The notes: generated from the sequence alone by a model not told the origin. A stretch of 64,000 nt of DNA from Macrosoma leucophasiata (GCA_036365455.1 JAWQUS010000023.1:5952001-6016000), one strand, 5' to 3'. Counted from the stretch's first letter, positions 51,775 to 63,377 are shown. Translations and numbers: made by a program.

Positions 51775-52890
51775 ACAGTTCCAAGCACTAGTCACAGTCA
51801 TGAAAGAGGATTGTATGGAGAAAGGCTTACAATTGAATGTAAATAAAACTAAAGTATTAGTATTTGAAAGAGATGAACAGAGAACAAATGCAAGGGTAGT
51901 GGTAGATGATGCAGTGTTAGAACAGGTGGATGAAATTGTATATCTTGGATGTGCTTTTAGCAAGGATGGTAGGTACACCACTGACATAGAAAGAAGAGTG
52001 CTTGCTGGGAATTGCGTGAATGGAGCGTTGGGTAAGCTGCTAGAATCTAAACATCTCAGCTAGCGGGCGCGTCTAGCCGTACATAATGCTGTACTTACTC
52101 CAACGCTTTTATATGGAAGCGAGAGCTGGGTATGCAGGAAAGAGCATGAAAGTTACGCAACGTCTTATTTTATTGCTAAAGTTTTTACTGGTGGTAGAGC
52201 TCCAGTGATGGAGCTCGCGGGCGTAGGCACCACCACATTACCTAATATACTTGCCGCTAAATGGTAGTGTTCAGCACTATCGTGTTCCGGTCAGGTGGTA
52301 ATGTACGGCCCTGTAATTTCTGGCACAGAGGCATAACACCTTAGGCTTCAGGAGTGGCAACGCATCTGCATTTTGATCTCTGGTCATTGTGTGGGTGTCT
52401 ATAGGCTGCAGTCATCACTGTGAACTGCATGCTAGTTTGCCACTACCATTTCATAAAAAAAAAAGTTGAACGCGGTCGAGATGAGATCATTGCGCAAGAT
52501 CTGCGGTGTATCACTCATTGATCGCGTTCGTAATGAAGATGTAAGAAAGAGGCTTTGTGTGAGTGATAGTATTGGTGTAAAAATGAAAAAAGGCATGCTT
52601 CGATGGTTCGGGCATATAGAAAAAATGTCGAATGAGCGAATGACTAAACAGATATACAATGCGAATGTGGATGGTTGCAGAGGCCCAGGAAGACCAAGAC
52701 TGACCTACCATGACCAAATAGGTCGAGTTCTATCTGATGGTGGGATCAAAAGTCTTAGGAATCGGCGTGCACGTATGAAGAGAATGATGAAGGTAGACGA
52801 GGCACGAGAGGTTTGTCAGAACCGGGATATCTGGCGCTCTACACTTTCTGCCTACCCCGTTAGGGACCTGGCGTGAAGATACATACATTT
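51775..52890 (+). pseudogene. LINE-Q: RTE-like RT C-terminal half, split by SINE-A
   Basis: Part 1 (51775-52150): MKEDCMEKGLQLNVNKTKVL, then VVVDDAVLEQVDEIVYLGCA-F, an in-frame TAG after KHLS (52061-52063), then RARLAVHNAVLTPTLLYGSE-SWVCRKEHES. Part 2 (52466-52876): LNAVEMRSLRKICGVSLIDR, RKRLCVSDSIGVKMKKGMLR-WFGHIEKM, GCRGPGRPRLTYHDQIGRVL, NRDIWRSTLSAYPVRDLA, stop. The order is that of RT palm-distal, thumb and C-terminal region of RTE-type elements. The 3' tail is CTACCCCGTTAGGGACCTGG-CGTGAAGATACATACAT. A stop codon, SINE-A (52187-52464) and a ~25 bp foreign piece before it make it a pseudogene. Confidence 0.88.
52187..52464 (+). mobile_element. SINE-A inside LINE-Q
   Basis: Complete copy between CATGAAAGTT and AAGTTGAACGCGG of the LINE-Q frame. 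AAAGTT occurs on both sides, a probable short target duplication. This insertion is younger than LINE-Q. Confidence 0.92.
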
Positions 52891-52906
52891 CCAACACAGT
52901 ACCACA

Positions 52907-53135
52907 CCGCGGACGCTCCGCCGAAATTCCATACAAACGCTTAATTTGGTTTCTATTACACAGACATCAATCAATGACGTGTATTTACACGTGCACAAGT
53001 GTGCGTAGCACGTTGAAAATACCAAACGTCTTCTATAAGAGGGGAGGAGGAGGGGTGAGGCAGTGAGGGGAAATCGGGCGGGACGTCGAAGTGTCCATTC
53101 TATACATAGTATTATTTCATATACTCTGACAGTAC
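52907..53135 (+). mobile_element. Repeat AA, near-complete
   Basis: ACCACACCGCGGACGCTCCG, TTTGGTTTCTATTACACAGA, GTGTGCGTAGCACGTTG, GGGCGGGACGTCGAAGTGTC and TTCATATACTCTG. Confidence 0.85.
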
Positions 53136-53358
53136 AGTCATGTATGAACTGTAACTTCACTGATATGTGTGAATCAGCCTTTAGTCAGTCCTGAATATGT
53201 TCAATTTTGTTCTAAACACATCAGATACGTCACGTTGACTATCAGGATATTGAAACTGCGGAAACTAGGACAGGCGTTGAATCGGAAACGGTATCTGTTA
53301 CACGATAAGGGATCTACTCGAAGATTAAAATGTATATTCATTGGTATCAACTTAATAA

Positions 53359-53700
53359 TATTTTATTTTTCGCAATAACACATGCGAGTGAACTTTTAGG
53401 AAATAAAGAAAAATGGGAAAGAAAAATTTGACTTCGGGTAGGATCGAACCTGCGGCACCAGTCCAGTGTCCGAAGTCCCACACCGATACGTCAAATTTTG
53501 CCTTCCTTTTTTTTTATTTTTAAGCGATTTAGGGTCGGCGAACAACATCCATTCATAACTACAACCGATATGATAGACTTTGCAGTTTAAACAAAATCGC
53601 TAAAGATGTCGCTGTGCTCTTAGTTAGTGGTAAAGCGGCTGGACTGGTGATCCTGAGGTCGCAGGTTCGATTCCTGCCCGAAGTCAATTTTTTCTTTATC
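53359..53700. mobile_element. tRNA-like element F, palindromic copy
   Basis: Layout: tail (TTTTTCGCAATAACACATGC…GAAAAATTTG), tRNA-like block in reverse with a deletion (53430-53477), ~140 bp spacer containing ATAGACTTTGCAGTTTA as in the 13.4 and 14.9 kb copies, tRNA-like block forward (53618-53685), then the start of a second tail (TCAATTTTTTCTTT). It is therefore inverted-terminal, unlike a simple SINE. Confidence 0.72.
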
Positions 53701-53707
53701 AACTTTG

Positions 53708-53756
53708 TTATTTTATGTAATGAACGTGGCAAACAAGCATGCAGTTCACATTGATG
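53708..53756 (-). mobile_element. SINE-A tail
   Basis: TTTTATGTAATGAACGTGGC-AAACAAGCATGCAGTTCACA-TTGATG only. Confidence 0.8.
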
Positions 53757-53809
53757 AACGCAGGGACGGGGAGCTAGTTTATTCATTGACTCGGCCTCCG
53801 TGTGTAGTT

Positions 53810-54030
53810 TCGTCACACCGCGGACACTCCGCCAAAATTTCATATAAACGTTTAATTTGGTTTCTATCCATCAGTGACGTGTGTTTACACGCGCACCTGT
53901 GTGCGTAGTACGTACAAAATACCAACCGTCGCCCATAAGAGGGGAAGGGGTTGTGTATGTGTGCAAATCGGGCGGGACGTCGAAGTGTCCATTCTATACG
54001 TAATATTATTACATATTCTCTGGTTTCGTG
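53810..54030 (+). mobile_element. Repeat AA, near-complete
   Basis: GTCACACCGCGGACACTCCG to ATTACATATTCTCTGG. Same orientation as the copy 900 bp upstream. Confidence 0.85.
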
Positions 54031-54149
54031 GATATGTAGGTGACTCTTATTACCCGCTGACTCCCATTACCCCATCTTTTATGCCTATTCTATGTAGCTA
54101 CTATTGCCGTAACGTTTGAATTTCTAACAACAACCGTTTAGTTGGTAGA

Positions 54150-54162
54150 GGGGGGGGGGGAC
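54150..54162. repeat. Poly-G run
   Basis: A short G homopolymer (GAGGGGGGGGGGACAC). Confidence 0.8.
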
Positions 54163-54414
54163 ACTTGACTCTAACGATAATTGGCACTTTAAAGCTTAAT
54201 AAGACTCGAACAGTTAACTAAATCGAAAAATGATGTTTGCACACCCCTAACATTTGTGAAAGACCTATCCAACGATATCTCACACTATATAGAAAATGAA
54301 AAATAAAAATATATCCCCACGTTACATGTAGGGAAGGTAACTTAAATAAAAAAAATGACATATTTTTATTCTACTAAATTTCAAGTCTCTAGTTCTAATA
54401 GTTTTTGCGCAAAA

Positions 54415-54492
54415 CCGCGGACGGACAGACAGACAGACAGACGGACATGGCGAAACTATAAGGGTTCCTTGTTTACTACGGAACCCTAAAAA
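54415..54492 (-). repeat. Repeat X fragment
   Basis: GCGGACGGACAGACAGACAG, GGACATGGCGAAACTATAAG and GTTTACTACGGAACCCTAAA; the reverse of 60946-61010. Confidence 0.7.
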
Positions 54493-54558
54493 CCGCTTTA
54501 CAACTGGCTGGTGAACATAGTGTTATACATATTTTAAATATATTATTTTTATAACATA

Positions 54559-54955
54559 CAGGGTTAATTTAAATAAGCGCATCACCTCTTTCAAGCAACC
54601 TCTCTACATCAATTCCAACAACATATTTTCTACGACTTTTTACAAATTTTGATAAATAGTAAAAAAAAAAATAAACAAAAAATTTTATCAAAAGTTCAAA
54701 AAGCATTGCTGCCGCTGCGTCACTCCTCAACCCCGCGCTCCGCTGCTCGAGCCGATATTTTGCCTCGGCAAGATACGTGGCATACTTACGCTCGGAGTAA
54801 ATGCCAGTTCAGAGGCAAAAAATATTTTTTTTTTTAGAAAACTTAAATTTCAAAAACTATTAATTTTAAAAGGTCGTAGAACCAATGTTGTTGGGATGGG
54901 ATTGATGTAGAGAAGCTGTCTGTAATAGGTGATGCGCTAATTTCAATTAACCCTG
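54559..54955. mobile_element. ~397 bp TIR element
   Basis: CAGGGTTAATTTAAATAAGC-GCATCACCT is inverted at the right end (AGGTGATGCGCTAATTTCAA-TTAACCCTG). The next block is also paired (CTCTACATCAATTCCAACAA against TTGTTGGGATGGGATTGATG-TAGAG). The centre has CpG-rich CGCTGCGTCACTCC and CGCGCTCCGCTGCTCGAGCC. No transposase. Confidence 0.88.
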
Positions 54956-55002
54956 CATTTAGTATAACAATTTCGATGTATATAATATTTTTATGTTTTT
55001 CT

Positions 55003-55235
55003 ATGCGAATGTGGATGGTTGCAGAGGCCCAGGAAGACCAAGACCACAACCAAATAGGTCGAGTTCTGTCTGATGGTATGATCAAAAGTCTAGGTCTAGG
55101 TCTAGTCTAGGAATCGGCGTGCATGTATGAAGAGAATGATGAAGGTAGATGAGGCACGGGAACACTTCAGGACCGGGATATCTGGCGTTCTACACTCTCT
55201 GCCTACCCCGTTAGGTACCTGGAGTGAAGATACAT
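55003..55235 (+). pseudogene. LINE-Q 3' fragment, second copy
   Basis: GCGAATGTGGATGGTTGCAG (…CRGPGRPR), GGTCGAGTTCTGTCTGATGG, GATCAAAAGTCTAGGTCTAG with a short GTCTAG duplication, AAGAGAATGATGAAGGTAGA and CTCTGCCTACCCCGTTAGG tail. No open frame throughout. Confidence 0.85.
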
Positions 55236-56149
55236 ATATATTTTTGGAACTAGAGTTCAGATTCAGTTTGCAGAGTTATGCGATTTACTTTCGGTGCGGC
55301 TCACCTAACTGAAGGAGATTCAATGAAGGACTTCACCTAAGCCGAAGTCTAGTACCCGACCCCTAATAACTACATGTATTCCCATTTTATCTCTGTCAGT
55401 CACCCTAAGGTTGAAAATAAGACAAATGTGCCATTTGGAAAAAGTAGCACGATATTTTATCGCAGCGAATATCAGCTTGTGAACGTGACGCGTCCGATGT
55501 GTGTTTAATATATCTAATAATATGTATATTTGCACTGCCGATACCCAAGTTTCCTCTCGTGAGAATATGTGGGGTAAACTTTGCGAATATATGAACGCGA
55601 AGGCCAAAATACACTCGTGTGTATGGCCAAAATCTCCAATCGCCCTTCTAAAATACATGAATAAATAATTGGAAATTTTATTGTAACTCTCTTACAACGC
55701 ATAGTTTAAAAATAGCATTACGGATCGGAACTGGAAATCGATGAAAACAACGTCCTGAGTGTGCAATTCCATAAACAAATTTTGAACAATTTTGATAGGA
55801 ATATTTAACTGTTAATTTTTTTGAGTATGATTAAACAAAATGTTTCTGTTTTATGTGCACTCCTAGGTAGAGTAAGTAGGGTGTGTATACTGTTCGTACA
55901 GATCGAGGATAACTTATTTCTTAAATAAAAAATATTTAATACATAAACATGTAATTTCAGTTCATGTGTTTGAAGGCGTGCTTTATTCCCGTAACACGCT
56001 GTATACATAAACATTTCTAAATTATCTACATGATGGTGAAAATCGCTTTAAAATCTGTTGCGTGCCAAGAGTTAGCGGGAATATAAACAGATACTTAAGG
56101 CAACTTCATTTTATACTCAAGTTTATGCTATATATTGATTATCTTCTTC
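55236..56149. other. No recognised feature
   Basis: Several overlapping minus-strand frames (55320-55702) have no recognisable domain and no support as exons. Confidence 0.4.
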
Positions 56150-56465
56150 TTAATCGGGCACTCTTGTCAGAGTGGTCGTGGTTGTGCAGATGAGTTAACA
56201 TGTTATGTCGTTCTTGTCAAATACGGCTGCCTTGGTTATCTGCTTCCATTTTTGGCGGACAGAGGCGTTGCGTACGCACTGGACTACGGTGGACTTTGTT
56301 ATGTTTTTAATTTGGTCGGTCCAGCGGATTGGATCAACCGCGTGCTCTTTTGCCTTCTACTTGGCCTTGGACCACGAGTATCTCCATCGAACGCTCATTT
56401 CTGGAGATGTGACCAAAGAACTTCAATATACGTAATTGGACAGTTGCCGAAAAGCGTTCTTTAAT
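56150..56465 (-). pseudogene. LINE RT C-terminal fragment (RTE-like)
   Basis: On the minus strand: LKELQIKERFSATVQLRILK-FFGHISRNERSMEILVVQG-QVEGKRARG, then a frameshift, then WTDQIKNITKSTVVQCVRNA-SVRQKWKQITKAAVFDKNDI-TC and a stop at 56195-56197. L-FFGHI.R, V-GKR-RGR and R-KW are hallmarks of the RTE C-terminal region. One frameshift; 5' part absent. The plus-strand open frames across it are shadows. Confidence 0.82.
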
Positions 56466-57455
56466 TTGAAGCTCTTTCAAAGATTGAGGAATTTGTACGG
56501 AAAGCTGTCCACGGGGTCTTCAGGAGGCGTGTCCAGCACCACATCTCCAACGATATTGATTATGGAAATGGGTAAATATACTGCAATAATATAAGAAATT
56601 AAACCATAATACATCAACCGACTGCCGTAAACATTGGAAACGTTCATTCCCATCATAAAATACTGCAATCAAATCAATGAAAATGAAATTGCTCTATGGG
56701 TGAATTGAGTTCGATATAAATTACTTGCCATTTTCCGCTCCAAATATCACTAAGCGAATTTCATAAATTATGTATTTATTGGATACGGATTTTTATTTGA
56801 TCAACCCATTATAATATGCCTACGTCACACAGCAGATGTCAGGTTTTCAAAAACAATAGGCAATCGGACAGCTATCGAAAATAAATGTAAACTATGATTA
56901 GAATGAATATTTGTGAAATAATACGATGACTCATTAAATATTTTCGTGAAATATTAATGATGTATATTTTTCAATTGCAAAATAAAATGTAAATATTATA
57001 ATATTTTTTATCTGTGCTCCATGTTGAACGGAACATCAATCACAGGACGTGACGTTATATGTTTGTACAACAAATATTTAACACAAGTGATAATTTGATT
57101 TATTGGCTCTTTTTTCGATATTTTCTTCGTTATTTACACGAAAAATAAGTTATACGAAATTCAACTAAATTAATTTGCACTTGGTTATTCGTATGGAATT
57201 AAAAGATTGACTTTGATTGCAAACAGTTGACGTCACATTGTTCAGAGTCATTCGGCACCGTTTACGCGGCATTTTTGAAATTATAAAATGTATGTGTAGT
57301 TTCTGGTACTTTAACATGTTTAAATAATATAATTAATATTTTTTATGGTTAAATAAACGTATAAAGAATAATTTTAGACACATTCTCAAAAGTTGCCCGA
57401 TTCCCTATTCAAAATGAATGAAAAGAAATTGAAGAAAAAACGGGAAGAAAAATTT
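56466..57455. other. No recognised feature
   Basis: AT-rich intron-like sequence. Confidence 0.45.
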
Positions 57456-57655
57456 GACTTCGGGCAGGAATTGAACCTGCAACCTAATAACCAGTCCAGC
57501 CCCTTTACCACTAAGCTACCGAAGTCCCACCAGCTTAGTGGTTATCCTGAGGTCGCAGGTTCGATTCCTGCCCGAAGTCAAATTTTTCTTTCCGTTTTTT
57601 CTTTAATTTCTAAAGTTTACTCGCATGTAATATTGCGAAAAATAAATAGTACAAT
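57400..57655. mobile_element. tRNA-like element F, compact head-to-head pair
   Basis: Reverse tRNA-like block 57456-57526 (GACTTCGG…CCGAAGTC; B-box GGTTCAATTCC on the minus strand) and a partial forward block 57532-57579 (GGTCGCAGGTTCGATTCC) meet with only 5 bp between them. Tails run outwards on both sides (AAGAAAAATTTG at the left, CAAATTTTTCTTTCC…CGCATGTAATATTGCG at the right). The anticodon region of the forward block is deleted. Confidence 0.72.
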
Positions 57656-60470
57656 GAATGAAAAGGATATTGATCAAACACCGTGGAAATAAATTAATAA
57701 TTGGCGTGAAACAAATTCTCAGATTTTTATGCTGCGGTCGTGACTTTGCAATAGCAAAAAACGAACACTGAAATATTATCTGTTGTCGTAGGTGTATGGA
57801 CATGGTTACTATTCTACGACTCTCATATTAAGAGAATTTGGCCTTTGCTGTTGGATCCAAGTAACGTTCTATTGTATCTATAAGAAAGAGCCACAATAAT
57901 TCCATTTGACGGTCATTAACCTACGGCCCTAACGTACTAACCAATAGTATGACTGCTTAATTTTAACGCTTTGCAATAAATTATATATCTTTCATAGTTA
58001 AATTAAGACATTAAATAAGTTTTAAAATTGTGGTATCTTTCATACAGAAAAAAAAGTCTGATGAATGTAGTGAATATTAAGGGGTTCATAAGAAGTGGAC
58101 ACTGTCTTACAGTAAAGTTAATTAAGTATTTACTTGAAAATATTGTTCACAAAACGGACTCAACAAATGTAATAATTCTCATCATTTGAACATGTTTGAC
58201 TCTAATTAAATTACTCTGAAAACTAAGTCCAATCTATATTCTGAAAATATTTTCTTCTATACTCTGAAAACTACTCGTATATTAACAATGAGTTGGATTG
58301 AACAGCAGGTATAGAACATATTTACGGTAATATATGGGTGCAGACAAATAAATGGATGATCACAAGACGTCTTGAATAACAACCACACTTTGTTAACATC
58401 TCTGTCTGCTACACTAGTATAGTTGCAACTAGCTAACCAACCATAAACATTATATTATTTGAAAATTTTTTTCAAATGAATAAACCAATGAAACACAATG
58501 TACTAATTTCTGTCAAACTCTATCGATCAATTTCCACAAAAATATTGTGATGTGAATGAAATTTCAGATAAGGGTATAAAACTCGTTCAATCTGGATAAC
58601 CTAAATCTTCATCCCAACACTAAATTATAAAAGATATAACAACACACAACTCATTTTACTTACGACGCAGGAACGAGTCTGAAATAATATAAGCAAAAAT
58701 AAATTATTAGATAAATTTATATTTTTGAGTGATGTGACTTAATTGAAGTTCATTTTGTATTGTATTTTTGTACAGATTTTAAATATAATTTGTATTGTAA
58801 GTCGTATGTCATATTCAAGTTTAAATCTAATAAAAGTAGGCACATTCAATAAACAGGCAGATTTCTGTATTAAAAATATAACGTATTTGTTCAAATTTGT
58901 TGGCTAAAGTAATGAAATGGCCTACTCATATGAGCATTTTAAGCGATGAATTTAAATGCTTAACAGTTCATGAACTAAGGTTTAAATCATTGTATAAAAT
59001 TGTATTAAATATATTGATAACAAACATATTGGTTACATGTTCCTGTCCATATGATTTTGTCTTCGTCTCAAATTTTCCAATGATGAAAAATTTATGTTTG
59101 CTTACCAATAATTTTCTGAAGAATATCTCTAAGAATTAGTCAACATTATTTTCTATCAAATCTAAAATTTAAAAGCATTACAACTAATTTTTGAGTATCA
59201 AATCAACTACTAATTATTAAGTCTACACACTAGAAGCTGCTGGTTATGTTGCCAATTCTAAAATCTGTTATGAGCCGCTACTGCTTAAGCGCTATTGTTA
59301 GAATTATTTCTTTATTTGGCGTTTTCAGTATTTGCATTGCATTATTTTAAATCGCTTTTAATACTTCGTTCTTTTAATTTCTCTTCACTGAAACCCGAAA
59401 ACATACATTTGACACTAAATTTTCAATTTTATTTTGCAGTGCTTTGTGTTAGTTATCAGTGTTATTTTGCGTCGCAATTGATTCTACTACTTTTTTGTTG
59501 CTATTAGCTTCTATAATATTTGAAGCATACAACCTAATACGCGTTTTATTAAAAACATCACCGATTAGCGAATTGCAATTAACGTTCAAAATTTTACGTT
59601 GGCTAAAAGCTTTCAAATGTTCTTGTAGCTATACTGAGGCGACTGTTGTAAGCATTAGTTCTAATCTAGCGTTTAAGCGCCGAGTTTCATCTAAACACAG
59701 CCTTGCAAACCATTAACTTACTCTCCGGCTTAAACTTCACTCGCTCTGAAATAATAAAATTAGACATTAATCTCATGTCTCAACTTATTGCCCATAAAGA
59801 TCCATTTTAAAGATCTCTACTGATTTTACTAGCGAGGTTATAAATATGGTAAATAAACTCCGTTGTTGACTGTCCGCTGTGATTGTTTACAATCAGTGTT
59901 GAATAAAATTACATTTTACTGCTTCTTATCTTTTAAATACGATATCATCCGCTGTTTCATTATGTACGTTCTAAACTTTAATTTGTTTCAAAGATGTATC
60001 TTACAAAAACATTTAGTCGTGACGAAAATTTATCTATGTAAATAATTTACATTGTTGTTCATCTAATTTCTATAACATCTGATAAAATATTTTGCAACTT
60101 GTCTACATGAATAGATATCTGAAAACTATATTGGTACAAACTCTCTGAACTTATTATTACTAGAACTTTACAACATGCAAAACTAATTTAAATGAGAAAC
60201 TACCTGGAACCTTTACCATATTTTACTTCAACATTTCCAGTGTATCTCAAAATATTATCTATTACTGTGTAGAAATGCAAAATGTTCAGCTGAAAATGTA
60301 AATTAGGAGCGCGTTGAGAATCTCTGAGTAATTATGAATTATGTTGGCACTTACCTTTAATGACGAAGGGCGGAAGGGTACATGTAACAAACAAATTCAT
60401 GATTAATAAGACTTATCTTAAGTATAATAAATTAAACTTAAACTAAATCCAAGTCAGCTTTGTTTTTTGC
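57656..60470. other. Long AT-rich stretch without recognised repeats
   Basis: Unlike the rest of the window, almost no repeat-family words are found here. Plus-strand frames of 60-85 codons (58897-59139, 59295-59507, 59459-59716) are hydrophobic or unremarkable, share no motif I recognise and lack consistent splice sites. It may be intron, or a decayed gene too old to name. Confidence 0.4.
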
Positions 60471-60474
60471 TTTG

Positions 60475-60683
60475 ATGGTGGTAAACAAGCATGCAAGCTC
60501 ACTCGGATGGTAAGTAAATATTAGGCTGTTGTCGAAGACAATATATCATATAGGAGTATATTTACTATATTTACTGGTGGTAGCTTCAGTAATTAGCTAG
60601 TCTACTTGCCAGTAAATGGTAGTATTTAGCGTATCGGTTTCAGGTCAGATGTTAATGTACGGCCTTGAAATTTCCGGCTTCGA
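60475..60683. mobile_element. Two SINE-A scraps, old
   Basis: Reverse tail at 60475-60515 (GGTGGTAAACAAGCATGCAA-GC) and forward head at 60573-60683 (ACTGGTGGTAGCTTCAGTAA, GCCAGTAAATGGTAGTATTT, TTTCAGGTCAGATGTTAATG, TTGAAATTTCCGGC). Confidence 0.7.
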
Positions 60684-60945
60684 ACAGGTACAATTAACAT
60701 TAGCCGCGAAGCTACCTACCCATATTAAAGATTTTTGCCCTTTTTGCAATATTTTTATTGCTGCTCCGCTCCTATTTTGAATTAATTTATTACAAAAATG
60801 TGATAAATGAAGAACCGCACTACCGATTTTGTACATACTTCACATAAACCATCTACTAAATAGTCCAAACAAAGCCTCAACATTTGGTTTGGATAGGTGA
60901 TTCAGTTCTTAAGTTATAAAATTACAACGTAAAGTGGCATTGTTT

Positions 60946-61135
60946 TTTACGGTTCCGTAGTAAACAAGGAAGCCTTATAGTTTCGCCATGTCCGTCTGTC
61001 TGTCTGTTTGTCCGACCACGGTTAAGTGCAAAAACTATTGGTACTACAGACTTGAAATTTGGCACAAATTTACATCTTTAATACGCCGCCAACTACGGAA
61101 CCCTACGTGGCCCGACACGCACTTAACCGGTTTTT
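60946..61135 (+). repeat. Repeat X, longest copy
   Basis: ACGGTTCCGTAGTAAACAAG, TATAGTTTCGCCATGTCCGT, (GTCT)n, CTTGAAATTTGGCACAAATT, ACTACGGAACCCTACGTGGC and CACGCACTTAACCGGTTTTT. Confidence 0.75.
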
Positions 61136-61249
61136 ATATATTAAATAAATCTAATGAAATTTATTCAAATATGATGGAGTCATAAATATTAAGCGAGGTG
61201 AATAAAAGATGGACAAAAGAGTCATTAATGAGATGCTAATATACTTTTA

Positions 61250-61486
61250 CATATAATATATTAAATTCTCGTGTCACAGTTTTCGTTGCCATACTCCTCC
61301 GAAACGGCTTGACCGATTTTGATGAAATTTTTTGTGCATATTGATTAGGTCTGAGAATCGGCCAACATCTATTTTTCATACCCCTAAGTGATACGGGTGA
61401 TACTTAAAAATTTTTTTTTTCGATTTCTTGGCCTTTTTTTTAAATGCCTATTTACAAGGCGATACGAAGTTCGTCCGGACAGCTAG
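61250..61486 (+). mobile_element. Helitron-like element
   Basis: TATTAAATTCTCGTGTCACA at the start; CGATACGAAGTTCGTCCGGA-CAGCTAG|T at the end. Internal CGAAACGGCTTGACCGATTT-TGATGAAATTT is a phrase common to this group. Confidence 0.55.
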
Positions 61487-61562
61487 TAAGGTATAATTTT
61501 TGTCATTATTTTATTTTTCGCGAACACTTGCAAAACAATTTAAAAATATAAAAAAAATGTTG

Positions 61563-61763
61563 TTTTTTTATGTAATGGAAGTGGTAAACAAGCATGCAGT
61601 TCACATTGATATTAAGTGATGACTGCAGCCTATAGACACCCACACAAAGACCAAGGTCAACATGCAGATGCGTTACCACTCCTGAGGCCTAAGGTGTTAT
61701 GCCTCTGTGCCGAAAATTAGAGGGCCGTACATTACCAACTGACCGGAACACGATAGTGCTGAA
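61563..61763 (-). mobile_element. SINE-A, 5'-truncated
   Basis: Reverse copy from the T-run to CGGAACACGATAGTGCTGA. Confidence 0.88.
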
Positions 61764-61771
61764 AAAGCGTC

Positions 61772-61895
61772 TGTTAAGTGATGACTGCAGCCTATAGACA
61801 CCCACACAATGACCAGAGGTCAAAATGCAGATGCGCTGCCACTCCCGAGGCATTAAGTGTTATGCCTCTGTGCCGGAAATTGCAGAGCCGTACAT
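61772..61895 (-). mobile_element. SINE-A, internal part
   Basis: A second reverse piece directly adjoining: TGTTAAGTGATGACTGCAGC … ATTGCAGAGCCGTACATT. It lacks the tail and head, so the pair is a rearrangement or nested insertion. Confidence 0.85.
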
Positions 61896-63054
61896 TTTTT
61901 TTATTTTCATCATGACGATATGATATTAAATAATTATTATAGTATAGTAGTATAGTAGATATGATATTAAATAATTATTATAGTAAGACGTTTGCTTCAT
62001 AGCAATAAACTATATTTATAACGCCCCCCATTATCAAGTACTAAGTCGAAAACAAAGTGTGAAAGTTACGAACAAAGGTAATAAAAGTGTTGGCCATAAA
62101 GATGTTATATGTTCACGACATGGCCTACAGTTTGCAAATTCTAACCTTCCCGTTTTATTTTAAGTAAAGTTAAAAAAAAAACGTAACGTAGTAATAAACT
62201 TTTTTTCTATGGGCTGGTTTGAAACCTAAATACTATCTTTAGGTACTATAACTACACACGTCGGTACATAAAGTAGACCTTTCTCAGGGTTCAAAATATA
62301 TCTGTATTAGATTTCATAAAAATCGGTTCAGCCGTTTCGATATGGACACAGAACATATACAATTTGTAATATTAAGTAGCGAATTCTACCTTTCTACACA
62401 TATTTACAATCTTAGTGACAAATTTCGTCGGAATTTTCTGTAGTTGTTTTTCCATGAGTACTCAACTCAAAATTTTCACATTTATATAAGCAGGTAACAG
62501 GACGAAATGAAACTTTTTTGCGTTTCAGTTCTTTAAATAAGTACCATTTTCACAAACCCTGACTCGGCTTCAATCGTGATGAAGGTCCCTGATTGCATCC
62601 CATAAGACCTGCCCCAATACAAGTCCTGGGTATATTCTCATAACATTTGAATCCTCGAAATCTGATCCTCATGTTTTTTGTCGACGCTCGTCGCGTCGCC
62701 GTGGCGCCTTCGTCGACCCCCTTTCGTTCCACCCTGATGTGTGGTACAAGTTATAAGCTTATGCACTGTAGAGGGGATGTAATATTTAAAATTTTAAGGG
62801 ACAAAATAATTAGATTTTGAACATGAGCAATCAACGATGACCTTTCGTGGTCAGACGATATATTCATACTACATTTAATTTAAGTTGTATTAGGTTATAT
62901 AGGAAGGATAGGTTCATATTGGCCTTTGGAACTCTGCCGGTGAATGACAAAGAATAACTCTTTTCCTTTACTTTTTACTCTTGTTATCAGTTTGTAAAGG
63001 GGAAATGAGACATTCTATTGATATACTTTTTACATTAGTATTTTAAATTTAGTT
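61896..63054. other. No recognised gene; short tandem duplication
   Basis: GATATGATATTAAATAATTA-TTATAGTA is repeated at 61917 and 61957. The 60-codon minus frame 62550-62732 contains a CG-rich segment (CGACGCTCGTCGCGTCGCCG) but no recognisable motif. Confidence 0.45.
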
Positions 63055-63368
63055 TTATTTTTTTTTTATGTAATAAAAGTGGCAAACAAGCTTGCAGTTC
63101 ACATTGATGTTAAGTGATGACTGCAGCCTATAGACACCCACACAATGACCAGAGGTCAAAATGCAGATGCGTTACCACTCCTGAGGCATAAGGTGTTATG
63201 CCTCTATGCCGAAAATTACAGGAGTGTACTAATGTACACTCCTGTAATTTTCGGCACCACCTGACCGGAACACGATAGTGCTGAACACTACCATTTAGCG
63301 GCAAGTATATTAGGTAATGCGGTGGTGCCTACACCCGCGAGCTCCATCACTGGAGCTCTACCACCAGT
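63055..63368 (-). mobile_element. SINE-A, full length, with internal palindrome
   Basis: Complete reverse copy from T-run to ACCACCAGT. At 63208-63255, GCCGAAAATTACAGGAGTGT-AC is followed by TAAT and its exact reverse complement, replacing GGCCGTACATTACC of the consensus. Confidence 0.92.
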
Positions 63369-63377
63369 AAAATCTTT

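Noticed and set aside
56135..56464. 109-codon hydrophobic plus-strand frame
   Set aside because: Antisense to the RTE-like C-terminal fragment, whose minus-strand motifs are clear.
58897..59716. Decayed chemoreceptor-like gene (hydrophobic frames)
   Set aside because: No family motif, no consistent splice sites and stops between frames; hydrophobicity alone is expected from T-rich DNA.
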